A stretch of 64,000 nt of DNA from Arthrobacter sp. Edens01. Lineage in GTDB: Bacteria; Actinomycetota; Actinomycetes; Actinomycetales; Micrococcaceae. The position numbers were made by a program, and so were the translations under genes. The notes under the pieces are model-generated. The model was not told the DNA's origin, did not search any database, and saw only the letters and a list, made by a program, of their open reading frames with translations. The stretch is from positions 479,088 to 543,087 of the forward strand of contig NZ_LKIU01000002.1 in NCBI RefSeq assembly GCF_001307035.1. Direction: 5' to 3'. Positions 20,745 through 30,200 of the stretch are shown here, one piece after another (within the stretch, counting starts at the first letter, position 1; every line of letters starts with the position of its first letter).

Positions 20745-21884
20745 GTGACTAACGAGATAGAGATTGGCCGTGGCAAGCGTGGGCGCAGAGCCTACTCCCT
20801 GGATGACGTAGCGATTGTGCCTTCCCGGCGCACCCGTGATCCGCAGGATGTCTCGATCAACTGGCAGATAGACGCCTACCAGTTCGAGATGCCGGTTATC
20901 GGCGCTCCCATGGACTCGGTGATGTCTCCTGCAACTGCCATCGCGCTGGGCCGCCTGGGCGGGCTGGGAGTGCTGAACCTCGAGGGCCTGTGGACCCGCT
21001 ACGAGGACCCGCAGCCGATCCTGGACGAAATTGCCGTCCTCAGCGAAGAAAACTTCAACCCCTCGGCCACCCGCCGGCTGCAGGAAATCTATGCTGCGCC
21101 GATCCGGGCCGAGCTGATCACCTCCCGCCTGGCGGAGGTACGCGAAGCCGGCGTCACAGTCGCCGGGTCCCTGACACCGCAGCGCACCCAGGAGTTCTAC
21201 AAGACTGTCCTGGCCGCCGGCGTCGACATTTTCGTGATCCGCGGCACCACAGTCTCCGCAGAACACGTCTCCAAGAACGTTGAACCGCTGAACCTCAAGC
21301 AGTTCATCTACGAACTCGACGTACCCGTCATTGTCGGCGGAGCCGCCGGCTACACCCCGGCCCTGCACCTGATGCGTACCGGTGCTGCCGGCGTCCTGGT
21401 CGGTTTCGGCGGGGGAGCAACGACGACGACGCGGCGCGCCCTTGGCATTCACGCCCCCATGGCAACTGCCATCTCTGACATCGCCGAAGCCCGGCGCGAC
21501 TACATGGACGAGTCCGGCGGACGGTACGTCCACGTGATCGCCGACGGCGGCATGGGCACCAGCGGCGACATCATCAAGGCCATCGCCATGGGAGCCGACG
21601 CCGTCATGCTCGGCTCCGCGCTGGCACGTGCCGAGGAAGCCCCGGGCCGCGGCTGGCACTGGGGACAGGAAGCACACCACAGCGAGCTGCCCCGCGGAGA
21701 CAGGGTCCACCTGGACACAGTCGCCCCGCTGAAGGAAGTTCTATGGGGTCCCTCACACCACACGAACGGAACCTCCAATTTGATGGGGGCTCTGCGGCGG
21801 GCAATGGCAACCACCGGATACTCTGACCTGAAGGCGTTCCAGCGGATCGACGTGCTGGTATCGCCATACCTTTACAACAACTGA
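20745..21884 (+). CDS. guaB3: GuaB3 family IMP dehydrogenase-related protein
   Basis: This 379-residue protein has the IMP dehydrogenase barrel without CBS domains. It opens with GRGKRGRRAYSLDDVAIVPS, typical of the actinobacterial GuaB3 group, and has APMDSVMSPATAIALGRLGG. The barrel loop that carries the catalytic Cys in GuaB reads VGFGGGATTTTRRALG here, so no Cys is present at that position. In the literature GuaB3 has been linked to GMP reductase-like or related activity; the reaction of this copy cannot be told from sequence. The GTG start at 20745 has no ribosome binding site and sits next to a -10 box. Confidence 0.9.
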   Translation: MTNEIEIGRGKRGRRAYSLDDVAIVPSRRTRDPQDVSINWQIDAYQFEMPVIGAPMDSVMSPATAIALGRLGGLGVLNLEGLWTRYEDPQPILDEIAVLSEENFNPSATRRLQEIYAAPIRAELITSRLAEVREAGVTVAGSLTPQRTQEFYKTVLAAGVDIFVIRGTTVSAEHVSKNVEPLNLKQFIYELDVPVIVGGAAGYTPALHLMRTGAAGVLVGFGGGATTTTRRALGIHAPMATAISDIAEARRDYMDESGGRYVHVIADGGMGTSGDIIKAIAMGADAVMLGSALARAEEAPGRGWHWGQEAHHSELPRGDRVHLDTVAPLKEVLWGPSHHTNGTSNLMGALRRAMATTGYSDLKAFQRIDVLVSPYLYNN

Positions 21885-21936
21885 GCTTTTCCAACCCCAC
21901 CACCCCCGGGGCACGCTTCAGAGAGGAATCTTGACC

Positions 21937-23658
21937 ATGGCAACAGATGCACTCAGTCCGGAATACCGCGAAGCAGCCCTTGAGAGACTGCGGGCCACAG
22001 CTGAACCGGGGGGACAGCTTGATGTCCTCATCGTCGGCGGCGGCGTAGTTGGAGCCGGTGCGGCACTGGACGCCGTCACCCGAGGCCTCAAGGTGGGCAT
22101 GGTTGAAGCACGGGACTGGGCCTCCGGCACGTCCTCGCGCTCCTCCAAGCTGATTCACGGCGGCCTGCGCTACCTCGAGATGCTCGATTTCGCGCTGGTC
22201 CAGGAAGCATTGAAGGAACGCGGCCTGCTGCTGCAGCGCATCGCACCGCACCTGGTCAAGCCGGTGCCGTTCCTGTACCCGCTGACCAAGCGCTTCGTGG
22301 AACGTCCCTACGTGGGTGCGGGCATCTTCCTGTACGACACCCTGGGCATGACCTCCGGAAACTCCCGCGGAGTTCCCATGCAGAAGCACCTCAGCCGCCG
22401 GGGCACCCTGCGGGCTGCGCCCAGCCTCAAGGATGACGCCATGATTGGTTCCATCCGCTACTACGACGGCCAGGTGGACGACGCCCGCTATGTGGCGAAC
22501 ATGGTCCGCACGGCCGTGCACTACGGCGCGGCCGCCGTGAACCGCCTTTCCGTGGTGGACTTCCTCCGCGAAGGGGAACGGGTAGTCGGCGCCCGGGTAC
22601 GTGACCAGGAGACGGGCGAGGAATTCGACATCGCGGCCAGCCAGGTGGTCAACGCCACAGGTGTCTGGACCGACGAGACCCAGGCAATGGTTACCGACCG
22701 CGGACAGCTGAAGGTCCGGGCATCCAAGGGCATCCACCTGGTGGTTCCCCGGGACCGCATCCAGTCCACCGTCGGCATGATCCTGCGCACCGAAAAGTCC
22801 GTGCTCTTTGTGATCCCCTGGGGACGGCACTGGATTATCGGCACTACGGACACCGACTGGAACCTGGACAAGGCCCATCCGGCGGCCACCTCGGCGGACA
22901 TCGACTACCTCCTTGAGCATGTGAACCGCGTCCTGAAGCGCCCGCTCACCCGGGAGGACGTTGAAGGCGTCTACGCCGGGCTTCGTCCGCTGCTGGCCGG
23001 CGAGAATGACTCAACTGCAAAACTCTCCCGCGAACACGTCGTCGCGCATCCTGTGCCGGGACTGGTGGTGGTGGCCGGCGGCAAGTGGACCACCTACCGC
23101 GTCATGGCAAAGGACGCAGTGGACGAGGCCGCACGCGCCCTGGATGAAAAGGTGCCCGAATCCTGCACCCAGACCATCCCGCTGCTCGGCGCCGTCGGCT
23201 ACAAGGCGGCCTGGAACCGGCGCCACCGCACCGCTGAGGAGTACGGAATCCACGTTGTCCGGGTGGAGCACCTGCTCAACCGCTACGGAGCCCTGGCCGG
23301 TGAGGTCCTGGACCTTATCGCTGCCGACCAGACCCTCGGCGAACCGCTCCCTGGAGCTGATGACTACCTCGGCGCTGAAGTCGTGTACGCAACCACCCAT
23401 GAAGGCGCCCGGCACATCGAAGATGTGCTGGCACGCCGTACCCGGATCTCGATTGAGTCCTGGGACCGCGGTGTCTCGGCGGCGCCTGTGGTGGCGGGCC
23501 TGATGGCGCCGATCCTGGGCTGGGACGAGGCACGGGTGGAGGAAGAAGTCCGCCACTACCGCGCCAGGGTCGAAGCCGAGCGGCTCAGCCAGGAGCAGCC
23601 GGACGATATTTCCGCCGACGCTGCCCGGCTGGCAGTCCAGGACATTGCACCGCGCTGA
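21937..23658 (+). CDS. glpD: Glycerol-3-phosphate dehydrogenase (FAD)
   Basis: This 573-residue FAD enzyme oxidises sn-glycerol-3-phosphate to dihydroxyacetone phosphate and passes electrons to the respiratory quinone at the inner membrane. The N-terminal dinucleotide fold is LDVLIVGGGVVGAGAALDAV, followed by SSRSSKLIHGGLRYLE, a family signature. Later landmarks are PWGRHWIIGTTDTDWN and GLRPLL, then the all-helical C-terminal domain. ATG 21937 is preferred, with GAGAGGA nine bases upstream; a TTG at 21931 is too close to that site. A PTS IIA gene follows 17 bases later. Confidence 0.95.
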   Translation: MATDALSPEYREAALERLRATAEPGGQLDVLIVGGGVVGAGAALDAVTRGLKVGMVEARDWASGTSSRSSKLIHGGLRYLEMLDFALVQEALKERGLLLQRIAPHLVKPVPFLYPLTKRFVERPYVGAGIFLYDTLGMTSGNSRGVPMQKHLSRRGTLRAAPSLKDDAMIGSIRYYDGQVDDARYVANMVRTAVHYGAAAVNRLSVVDFLREGERVVGARVRDQETGEEFDIAASQVVNATGVWTDETQAMVTDRGQLKVRASKGIHLVVPRDRIQSTVGMILRTEKSVLFVIPWGRHWIIGTTDTDWNLDKAHPAATSADIDYLLEHVNRVLKRPLTREDVEGVYAGLRPLLAGENDSTAKLSREHVVAHPVPGLVVVAGGKWTTYRVMAKDAVDEAARALDEKVPESCTQTIPLLGAVGYKAAWNRRHRTAEEYGIHVVRVEHLLNRYGALAGEVLDLIAADQTLGEPLPGADDYLGAEVVYATTHEGARHIEDVLARRTRISIESWDRGVSAAPVVAGLMAPILGWDEARVEEEVRHYRARVEAERLSQEQPDDISADAARLAVQDIAPR

Positions 23659-23675
23659 ACCAGGAGCCCAACGGC

Positions 23676-24167
23676 ATGAGTGATCTCAGTCTGAATGCGT
23701 CCGGCGCCGTCCTGACCGATCCTGAAATGGTCATCCTGGAGATGGAGGCCAAGGACCGGGACGACGCCGCGGCGCAGCTGGCCGAACGGATGTACCGGCA
23801 GGGGCGGCTCAAGGACCTGGACGGGTTCCTGAAGGATGTCACCGCCAGGGAACACCAGATGGCAACCGGGCTGCCCGGCGGTATTGGCCTGCCCCACGCC
23901 CGCAGCGTGTATACGGTCAAGACATCCATTGCCGTTGGGATCTGCAAGTACGGGCACAGCGTGGACTTCGGCGCTTCCGATGGCCCGGCTACGGTGGTGC
24001 TTCTGATCGCCACCCCGGCCGCGGCCTACTCGGAACACCTGGAGGTGCTGGCCACGCTGGCCCGGTCCCTGTTCCGGCCGTCGTTCCGGGAATCCCTGCG
24101 CCGTGCGCAGGACCCGGAAGTCATCGCTGAACTGATCAACTCCTCGCTCGTGTTCTTTGACCACTGA
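23676..24167 (+). CDS. PTS fructose/mannitol-type IIA domain protein
   Basis: This 163-residue single-domain protein of the EIIA-2 (fructose/mannitol/Ntr) family has the phosphorylation site GLPGGIGLPHARS, where His74 should accept phosphate from HPr. It is a cytosolic phosphocarrier. No EIIB or EIIC partner lies nearby, so it may serve a sugar permease elsewhere or act as a regulator, and its position after glpD suggests a link to glycerol catabolism. It is probably cotranscribed with glpD; AGGAG stands nine bases before the ATG. Confidence 0.85.
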   Translation: MSDLSLNASGAVLTDPEMVILEMEAKDRDDAAAQLAERMYRQGRLKDLDGFLKDVTAREHQMATGLPGGIGLPHARSVYTVKTSIAVGICKYGHSVDFGASDGPATVVLLIATPAAAYSEHLEVLATLARSLFRPSFRESLRRAQDPEVIAELINSSLVFFDH

Positions 24168-24210
24168 GGCCCCCTGGAGGCGGCATTGGGTTTTCTACAC
24201 GACTACGAAG

Positions 24211-24216
24211 TACCGT
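24211..24216 (+). promoter_or_regulatory. -10 box of a leaderless promoter
   Basis: TACCGT lies six bases before the GTG of the SURF1-type gene at 24223. Confidence 0.45.
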
Positions 24217-24222
24217 TAAGCC

Positions 24223-25050
24223 GTGCTTAAGACTGCCCTGCAACCGCGCTGGATCGCCGGACTCCTGTTTGCCCTGGCCATATCCACCGTGTTCGTGCTG
24301 CTCTCCGAATGGCAGTTCTCGGCAGCGGAAAGCGAGGGGCCGCCGCCCGCAGAGGACACTGAGGTTGTCCGTCCGCTGACGGAGGTCTTCACACCCGGTG
24401 TGCCGCTCTACGGAACCCAGGCGGACCAGATGGTCACGTTTACCGGGTCCTTCCAGCCCGAGGACCAGGTCCTGATCGGGAACCGGCTGCTGGACGGCGA
24501 AGAAGGTTACTGGGTGGTGACCTCCTTCGACGTCGACGGTGCCCCGCAGGATGCATCGATCCCCGTCGTGCGGGGCTGGACTGAAGACCCAGGCAATGCC
24601 GGAACGGCCCCCGACGGCGATGTCACCATCACCGGCCGGCTGCTGCCACCTGAGGCCCCGATCGCGGGTCCCGTCCCCGACGGCACGATCGCTGCCCTCT
24701 CCAGCGCGGAGCTCGGCAACATCTGGGACGAGCCGCTGTATTCGGCGTTCGTTACCGCCCACGAGACACTGGTGGACGGAGTTCCGGCCGAATCGGGCTT
24801 GGAGACCGTGACGGTCGCCCCGCAGCCGCAGGAAACCACGATCAACTGGCTGAACATCTTCTACGCCGTTGAATGGGTCGTGTTCGCAGGCTTTGCCGTG
24901 TTCCTCTGGTGGCGGCTGCTTGCCGACTCCTACCAGCGCAGCCTTGAAGAAGACGAATACGAAGATGACGACGAATTCGAAGATGACGACGAATATGCCG
25001 ACGGGCAGGGCGAAGGCACCGGCCCAACTACCAGTGAGGTAAAGAAGTGA
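24223..25050 (+). CDS. SURF1 family cytochrome oxidase assembly protein
   Basis: This 275-residue membrane protein has one helix near residues 6-26 and another at about 208-228 flanking an extracytoplasmic domain. That domain contains VTFTGSFQPEDQVLIGNR, SIPVVRGW (the SURF1 PVxRGW motif) and VTITGRLLPPE. SURF1 proteins help place haem a in the aa3-type terminal oxidase. The C-terminal 40 residues are unusually acidic, with repeats of EDDDEFEDDDEY, and cytosolic. The GTG start at 24223 is leaderless. The stop overlaps the next gene (GTGA). Confidence 0.88.
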   Translation: MLKTALQPRWIAGLLFALAISTVFVLLSEWQFSAAESEGPPPAEDTEVVRPLTEVFTPGVPLYGTQADQMVTFTGSFQPEDQVLIGNRLLDGEEGYWVVTSFDVDGAPQDASIPVVRGWTEDPGNAGTAPDGDVTITGRLLPPEAPIAGPVPDGTIAALSSAELGNIWDEPLYSAFVTAHETLVDGVPAESGLETVTVAPQPQETTINWLNIFYAVEWVVFAGFAVFLWWRLLADSYQRSLEEDEYEDDDEFEDDDEYADGQGEGTGPTTSEVKK

Positions 25051-25469
25051 GCGACCCCGCAGTCACCAAGAAGCCGCGGCCCAGGAAGAAGAAGCGGCGC
25101 TTCGGAGGCACACACGCGCAGATCCGGACAGCGCTGGCTTTCTACAAGGTCTCCTCGTGGGTGACCGGCATCTTCCTGCTGCTCCTCGTAGCCGAGATGA
25201 TCATGAAGTACGTGCTGGACATTCCGCCGGTAATCGTCGGCGGGCTGAACCTTTACACGGCAGTGCTCATCGCCCATGGCTGGCTATACGTGGTCTACCT
25301 CTTCGCCGACTTCCGCCTGTGGCAGCTGATGCGGTGGCCGTTCTCCAAGTTCATCGTGATTGCCCTCGGCGGCGTGGTGCCGTTCCTCTCCTTCATCGTG
25401 GAAGCCCGCACCCACAAGCAGGTGCTGGCTGAGCTGGAAGCCCACCCCGAGGCAGCCAAGAGATACTAG
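25047..25469 (+). CDS. DUF3817 family membrane protein
   Basis: This 140-residue protein has a very basic N-terminus ([14 protein letters not shown]) and three hydrophobic segments (about 35-53, 63-84, 98-115). The DUF3817 pattern [20 protein letters not shown] and [15 protein letters not shown] is present. The family is often found near cytochrome oxidase assembly or guaA genes in actinobacteria, and its role is unknown. The GTG overlaps the SURF1 gene stop, which suggests cotranscription and possibly a joint role in oxidase assembly. Confidence 0.85.
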   Translation: MSDPAVTKKPRPRKKKRRFGGTHAQIRTALAFYKVSSWVTGIFLLLLVAEMIMKYVLDIPPVIVGGLNLYTAVLIAHGWLYVVYLFADFRLWQLMRWPFSKFIVIALGGVVPFLSFIVEARTHKQVLAELEAHPEAAKRY

Positions 25470-25512
25470 CCACCTTCTCCGGCGCGATGTGCGGGAGAAG
25501 TCCTGCGGCGAC

Positions 25513-25518
25513 TATCCT
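25513..25518 (+). promoter_or_regulatory. -10 box of a leaderless promoter for guaA
   Basis: TATCCT lies seven bases before the GTG at 25526. Confidence 0.55.
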
Positions 25519-25525
25519 TGGAACC

Positions 25526-27115
25526 GTGACTAATCCCGCGACTCCTCCCATTGAAGAGCGCCCCGTCCTCGTAGTGGATTACGGTGCCCAGTACGCGCAG
25601 CTTATTGCCCGGCGCGTACGTGAAGCCGATGTCTACTCTGAGGTCGTGCCGCACACCTACAGCACCGAAGACCTTCTGGCCAAGAACCCGGCAGCGATCA
25701 TCCTGTCCGGCGGCCCCTCCAGTGTTTACGCTGAAGGCGCCCCCAAGGTGGACCCCGAACTGTTCGAATCCGGTGTTCCGGTCTTCGGCATTTGCTACGG
25801 ATTCCAGGCGATGGCTGCCGCCCTTGGCGGCAAGGTCGCGGAAACCGGCCTGCGCGAATACGGGTCCACGGATGCGTCAGCACTTGGTGCCCCGCGCTCC
25901 ATCCTCGAAGGAACGCCCGAGCACCAGAACACCTGGATGAGCCACGGCGACAGTGTCCAGGAAGCACCCGAGGGCTTCGAAGTCCTGGCCAGCACCGCCG
26001 GAGCTCCGGTGGCAGCTTTCGCCAACGAGGAAAAGAAGCTCTACGGCGTGCAGTGGCACCCTGAGGTCAAGCACTCGGCCCACGGCCAGCAGGTCCTGGA
26101 GAACTTCCTGTTCAAGGGTGCAAGGCTGGACCGCAGCTGGACCACCGGCAATATTGTCGAAGAGCAGGTGGAACGGATCCGTGAACAGATCGGTTCAGCC
26201 CGTGTGATCTGCGGCCTTTCCGGCGGTGTGGACTCCGCCGTAGCCGCTGCCCTCGTGCAGCGTGCCGTGGGGGATCAGCTCACCTGCGTTTTCGTTGACC
26301 ATGGACTGCTGCGCGAAGGCGAAGCAGAACAGGTTGAACGTGACTTCGTTGCTGCCACCGGCGTCAACCTTTACGTCGCCAATGAGCAGGAGCGTTTCCT
26401 GAACGCGCTGGCCGGGGTCACTGATCCCGAGACGAAGCGCAAGATCATCGGCCGTGAATTCATCCGCGCGTTCGAAGAAGCCGAGCGCGCCATCATGGCC
26501 GAGGCCAAGGCATCCGGGGAACCGATCCGCTTCCTGGTGCAGGGAACCCTGTACCCCGACGTCGTCGAATCCGGCGGCGGCGAGGGCGCAGCCAACATCA
26601 AGAGCCACCACAACGTGGGCGGGCTGCCCGAAGACATGCAGTTCGAGCTCGTGGAGCCGCTGCGGCTGCTGTTCAAGGACGAGGTCCGTGCCGTTGGCCG
26701 TGAGCTCGGCCTGCCGGCGGAAATCGTCGGACGCCAGCCGTTCCCCGGCCCCGGACTCGGAATCCGCATCATCGGCGAAGTCACCAGGGAACGCCTGGAC
26801 CTGCTGCGCCGCGCTGATGCCATTGCGCGTGCAGAACTGACTGCCGCGGGCCTGGATGACGACGTATGGCAGATGCCGGTTGTGCTGCTGGCTGATGTCC
26901 GCAGCGTCGGTGTGCAGGGCGACGGCCGGACCTACGGCCACCCCATTGTCCTGCGCCCGGTCTCCAGCGAAGACGCGATGACGGCGGACTGGTCCCGCCT
27001 GCCGTACGACCTCCTGGCCCGGATCTCCAACCGGATTACCAACGAGGTGGACGGCGTGAACCGGGTGGTGCTGGACGTTACCAGCAAGCCGCCGGGAACG
27101 ATCGAGTGGGAGTAG
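25526..27115 (+). CDS. guaA: GMP synthase (glutamine-hydrolysing)
   Basis: This 529-residue enzyme converts XMP to GMP using glutamine and ATP. The class I glutamine amidotransferase domain (about 10-200) has [12 protein letters not shown] with the nucleophile Cys, and YGVQWHPEV with the catalytic His. The ATP-pyrophosphatase P-loop is [15 protein letters not shown]. The dimerisation domain ends [17 protein letters not shown], the usual GuaA terminus. GTG 25526 gives a normal N-terminus ([19 protein letters not shown]) and lies next to a -10 box; an ATG 39 bases upstream is not supported. It works downstream of guaB in the same window. Confidence 0.97.
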   Translation: MTNPATPPIEERPVLVVDYGAQYAQLIARRVREADVYSEVVPHTYSTEDLLAKNPAAIILSGGPSSVYAEGAPKVDPELFESGVPVFGICYGFQAMAAALGGKVAETGLREYGSTDASALGAPRSILEGTPEHQNTWMSHGDSVQEAPEGFEVLASTAGAPVAAFANEEKKLYGVQWHPEVKHSAHGQQVLENFLFKGARLDRSWTTGNIVEEQVERIREQIGSARVICGLSGGVDSAVAAALVQRAVGDQLTCVFVDHGLLREGEAEQVERDFVAATGVNLYVANEQERFLNALAGVTDPETKRKIIGREFIRAFEEAERAIMAEAKASGEPIRFLVQGTLYPDVVESGGGEGAANIKSHHNVGGLPEDMQFELVEPLRLLFKDEVRAVGRELGLPAEIVGRQPFPGPGLGIRIIGEVTRERLDLLRRADAIARAELTAAGLDDDVWQMPVVLLADVRSVGVQGDGRTYGHPIVLRPVSSEDAMTADWSRLPYDLLARISNRITNEVDGVNRVVLDVTSKPPGTIEWE

Positions 27116-27125
27116 CATCATAGAG

Positions 27126-27157
27126 CGCGGGGGACGGCTGAACAGCCGTCCCCCGCG
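27126..27157 (+). terminator. Terminator hairpin after guaA
   Basis: CGCGGGGGACGGCTG and its exact complement form a 15-base-pair stem around a two-base centre. No long T tract follows, only TTGCTAT. Confidence 0.65.
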
Positions 27158-27253
27158 TTGCTATCCGGAGCTATGAGGTCAATTGACGATAGCTTGGAAG
27201 GTATGCCAGTTTGGTCGAGATCGTCGCGCGGAAGTGCAGGAAAGAGGGCATCA

Positions 27254-30200
27254 GTGTCTGAGCAGAATCCCGGGGACAGCGCCTCGGACTTCCTGCTGCC
27301 GTGGCTGGCCGGACTCGGCCAGCACGCCGGTTCGGACACGCTGCTGCATTTCACGGTCAGCCCGGAAAGCAGCATCGACCTGACCCATGCGCATCCTTCC
27401 GGACTCGCACAGCTGCTGGCCGGCAGGCGGACCCGGCTTTCCACCCTCCTGCGCGATGCCGACCATTACCGCGTGGCCATGCGCGCGGCCCGGGCGCTGC
27501 GCGCCAAGATCTATGAGCTGGGCTCTGACCGGGGGCTCGACGTCGGTTACCTGGCCGCCGGAACCGCGTCCTGGCGCTATGCCTCCGATGAGGCACTGCG
27601 CCCGGAGTCCCTCACCGCTCCTGTGCTCCTGACCGCAGTCAGCCTCACGGTCCATGCATCCCAGGACGACTACGAGCTCCAGCTCACCGGCAAAGCTGAA
27701 CTGAACCCCGCGTTCATCCGCCACCTCCAGTCGCAGCAGGGGCTCGACGTCGACTCTGACGCGCTGGCCCGTCTCGCCTACGGAACTGCCCGCTTCGATC
27801 CCCACCCGGTCCTGGACCGCCTGCGCGCCCTCACAGAGGGTGTGCGCGGCATGAACATCGAGCACCGTCTGCTGGTTTCGACCTTTGCCGACCTTCCGGA
27901 CCTGGCCGAAGACACCGCACTGGACCCCTCCCATCCGATCCTCCGTGCGCTGATGGATGCCGCCGTTGATGGCAGTTCAACTCCCGCCGAGCCCGCCGAC
28001 CCCGGACTGCCTCCGCTCGATGACCGTGCGCCGGCCGATGAGCTCCTGGTCCTGGACGCGGACAAGGAACAGCAGGAAGTCCTGGACCTGGCCGGAGCCG
28101 GCGTATCCCTGGTAGTTTCCGCACCCCCCGGAACGGGGCAAACCCAGACCGCCGTCAACGCAGCCGCCTCTCTTGTGCACGCCGGCAAATCCGTGCTGGT
28201 GGTGGCTGAGCGCCGCGGAACGCTGAACGAATTCGTTTCCGCCCTGGACAGCCTGAACCTGGGATCGATGGTGCTGCAGCTCGGCGCAGGGCTGAGCGAG
28301 GAAGCGCTGCGGGACCGGCTGGTCCGGGCAATTGTCCGCAGCGAGAAGGCAACCGAACCGAACCTGGGCAACCTGCATAAGGTGCTGCAGGAGAGCCGGC
28401 ATCAGCTGCGGGACCATGTGAAGTCCCTGCACAACGTCCGGCAGCGCTGGGGGTGCTCGCCCTACCAGGCCATGCAGTCCCTCGCGGAGCTGACTTCCAT
28501 GACGCCGGCCCCTGCAACCACGGTCCGCCTGAAGCGCAGCGTCCTGGACAGCATCACCGACCGCACCGAGCTCACCGGCCGGCTCCGCCGCGCCGCAGAG
28601 CTGGGCAGCTTCTCCCGGGCGGCGGTCTCCAGCCCGTGGTTCGGGGCCAAGCTCCTAAACCGCAAGGAGACCGAAGCAGCCCACAAGCTGACTGAGGAGC
28701 TGGCCGAGGCGCTGCCGCAGCTGCGCGCCCGCGTGCAGGAAGTCGCCGAACACTCCCAAATCCGGCTGGGGGAGACTTTTGCCCAGTGGGGTGAGCAGCT
28801 GGAACTGCTCGTTGCTGTCCGGGAAAGCCTGGACAAGTTCACCCCGGACATCTTCGACCGCCCAGTCACCGATCTGATCTCCGCCACAGCCTCTTCCTCC
28901 TGGCGCCGCGAACACGGCGTGGACATGAGCTCCATGACCAGGTCCCGCCTGCGCCGGGTCGCCAAGGAGTACATCCGCCCGGGCGTGCATATCTCCGACC
29001 TGCACACCTCTCTGGTACAGGTCCAGCAGCAGCGCCTGGTCTGGGCCCGGTACGCTACCACCCAGCGCCACCCCTCGGTCCCCACCGGACTTGCCGACCT
29101 GAACCGCACCTACCTTGAGGTCAAGGAGCAGCTGGACACCCTGACCCGCATCCTCGCAGGGACACCCGACAAACCGGACCTTGCTGCCCAGTCGCTGGAC
29201 GACCTGGAGAAGAAACTGAGGGCCCTCGCCGGGGACAAGGAGACACTGGAAACGCTTCCCGAGCGCACGCTGCTGGTGGACGAAATGCGGGGGCAGGGCC
29301 TCGGTGAGCTGCTGGACGACCTCGAAGCACGCGAAGTCACGCCCCGCCAGGTTGGCTATGAACTTGAGCTGGCCTGGTGGCAGTCTGCCCTGGAAGCCAT
29401 GATCAGCGGCGACGACTACCTGGCCATGTCCGACGGAGACAGCCTGCGCAGGCTCGAGGCCGAGTACCGGCTGGCGGACAACGCGCACATTGCCTCCGGT
29501 GCCTCCAGGCTGCGCTGGGGACTGGCCCGCCGTTGGAGCGAGGGGATCAAGTCCCAGGCCAAGGACGCAGCCCGGCTCAAGGAAACCATCAAGACCGGAC
29601 CGCTGACCGTGGACTCGCTGTCCAGCCAGTCCGACGAACTCGTTACCTCCCTGCTGCCTGTATGGGCCGCCAGCCCGCTGCTGCTGCCCATGATGCTGCC
29701 GGGGACACGGCGCTTCGATGCGCTGATCATCCTGGACGCCGAGTCAATGAGCCTGCAGGCCGCGGTTCCGGCAATCGCCCGGGCCGGACAGGTCATCGCC
29801 TTCGGCGACGGAAACCTGGATGGCCCGAAGCCATTCAGCATCAACGTCCAGCGACAGGAGTCCGGGGCCGCTGATGAACTGCCCAGTGCCTTCGATGCAC
29901 TGTGCCGTATCCTCCCGTCCCGTACCCTCTCCACCGTTTACCGCGGCACCGACAAGCACCTGCTGAAGCAGCTGAGTGATGAGTTCTACGCCGGACGGCT
30001 GTCATGGGTTCCCCGCGGCGATGAGGTTGCCACTGGCGAACGGCCCCTCACCGTGGAGTACCTCGCTGATGGCACGGGCATGCCCAGCGCGGACCAGGAA
30101 GGCGTGGAAAGCGTCTCCGCCGAAGTGAACCGGGTTGTCGACCTGGTCTTCGAACACGTCCGGCGGCGGCCGAGCCAGTCCCTGGCCGTCATTACCGCCA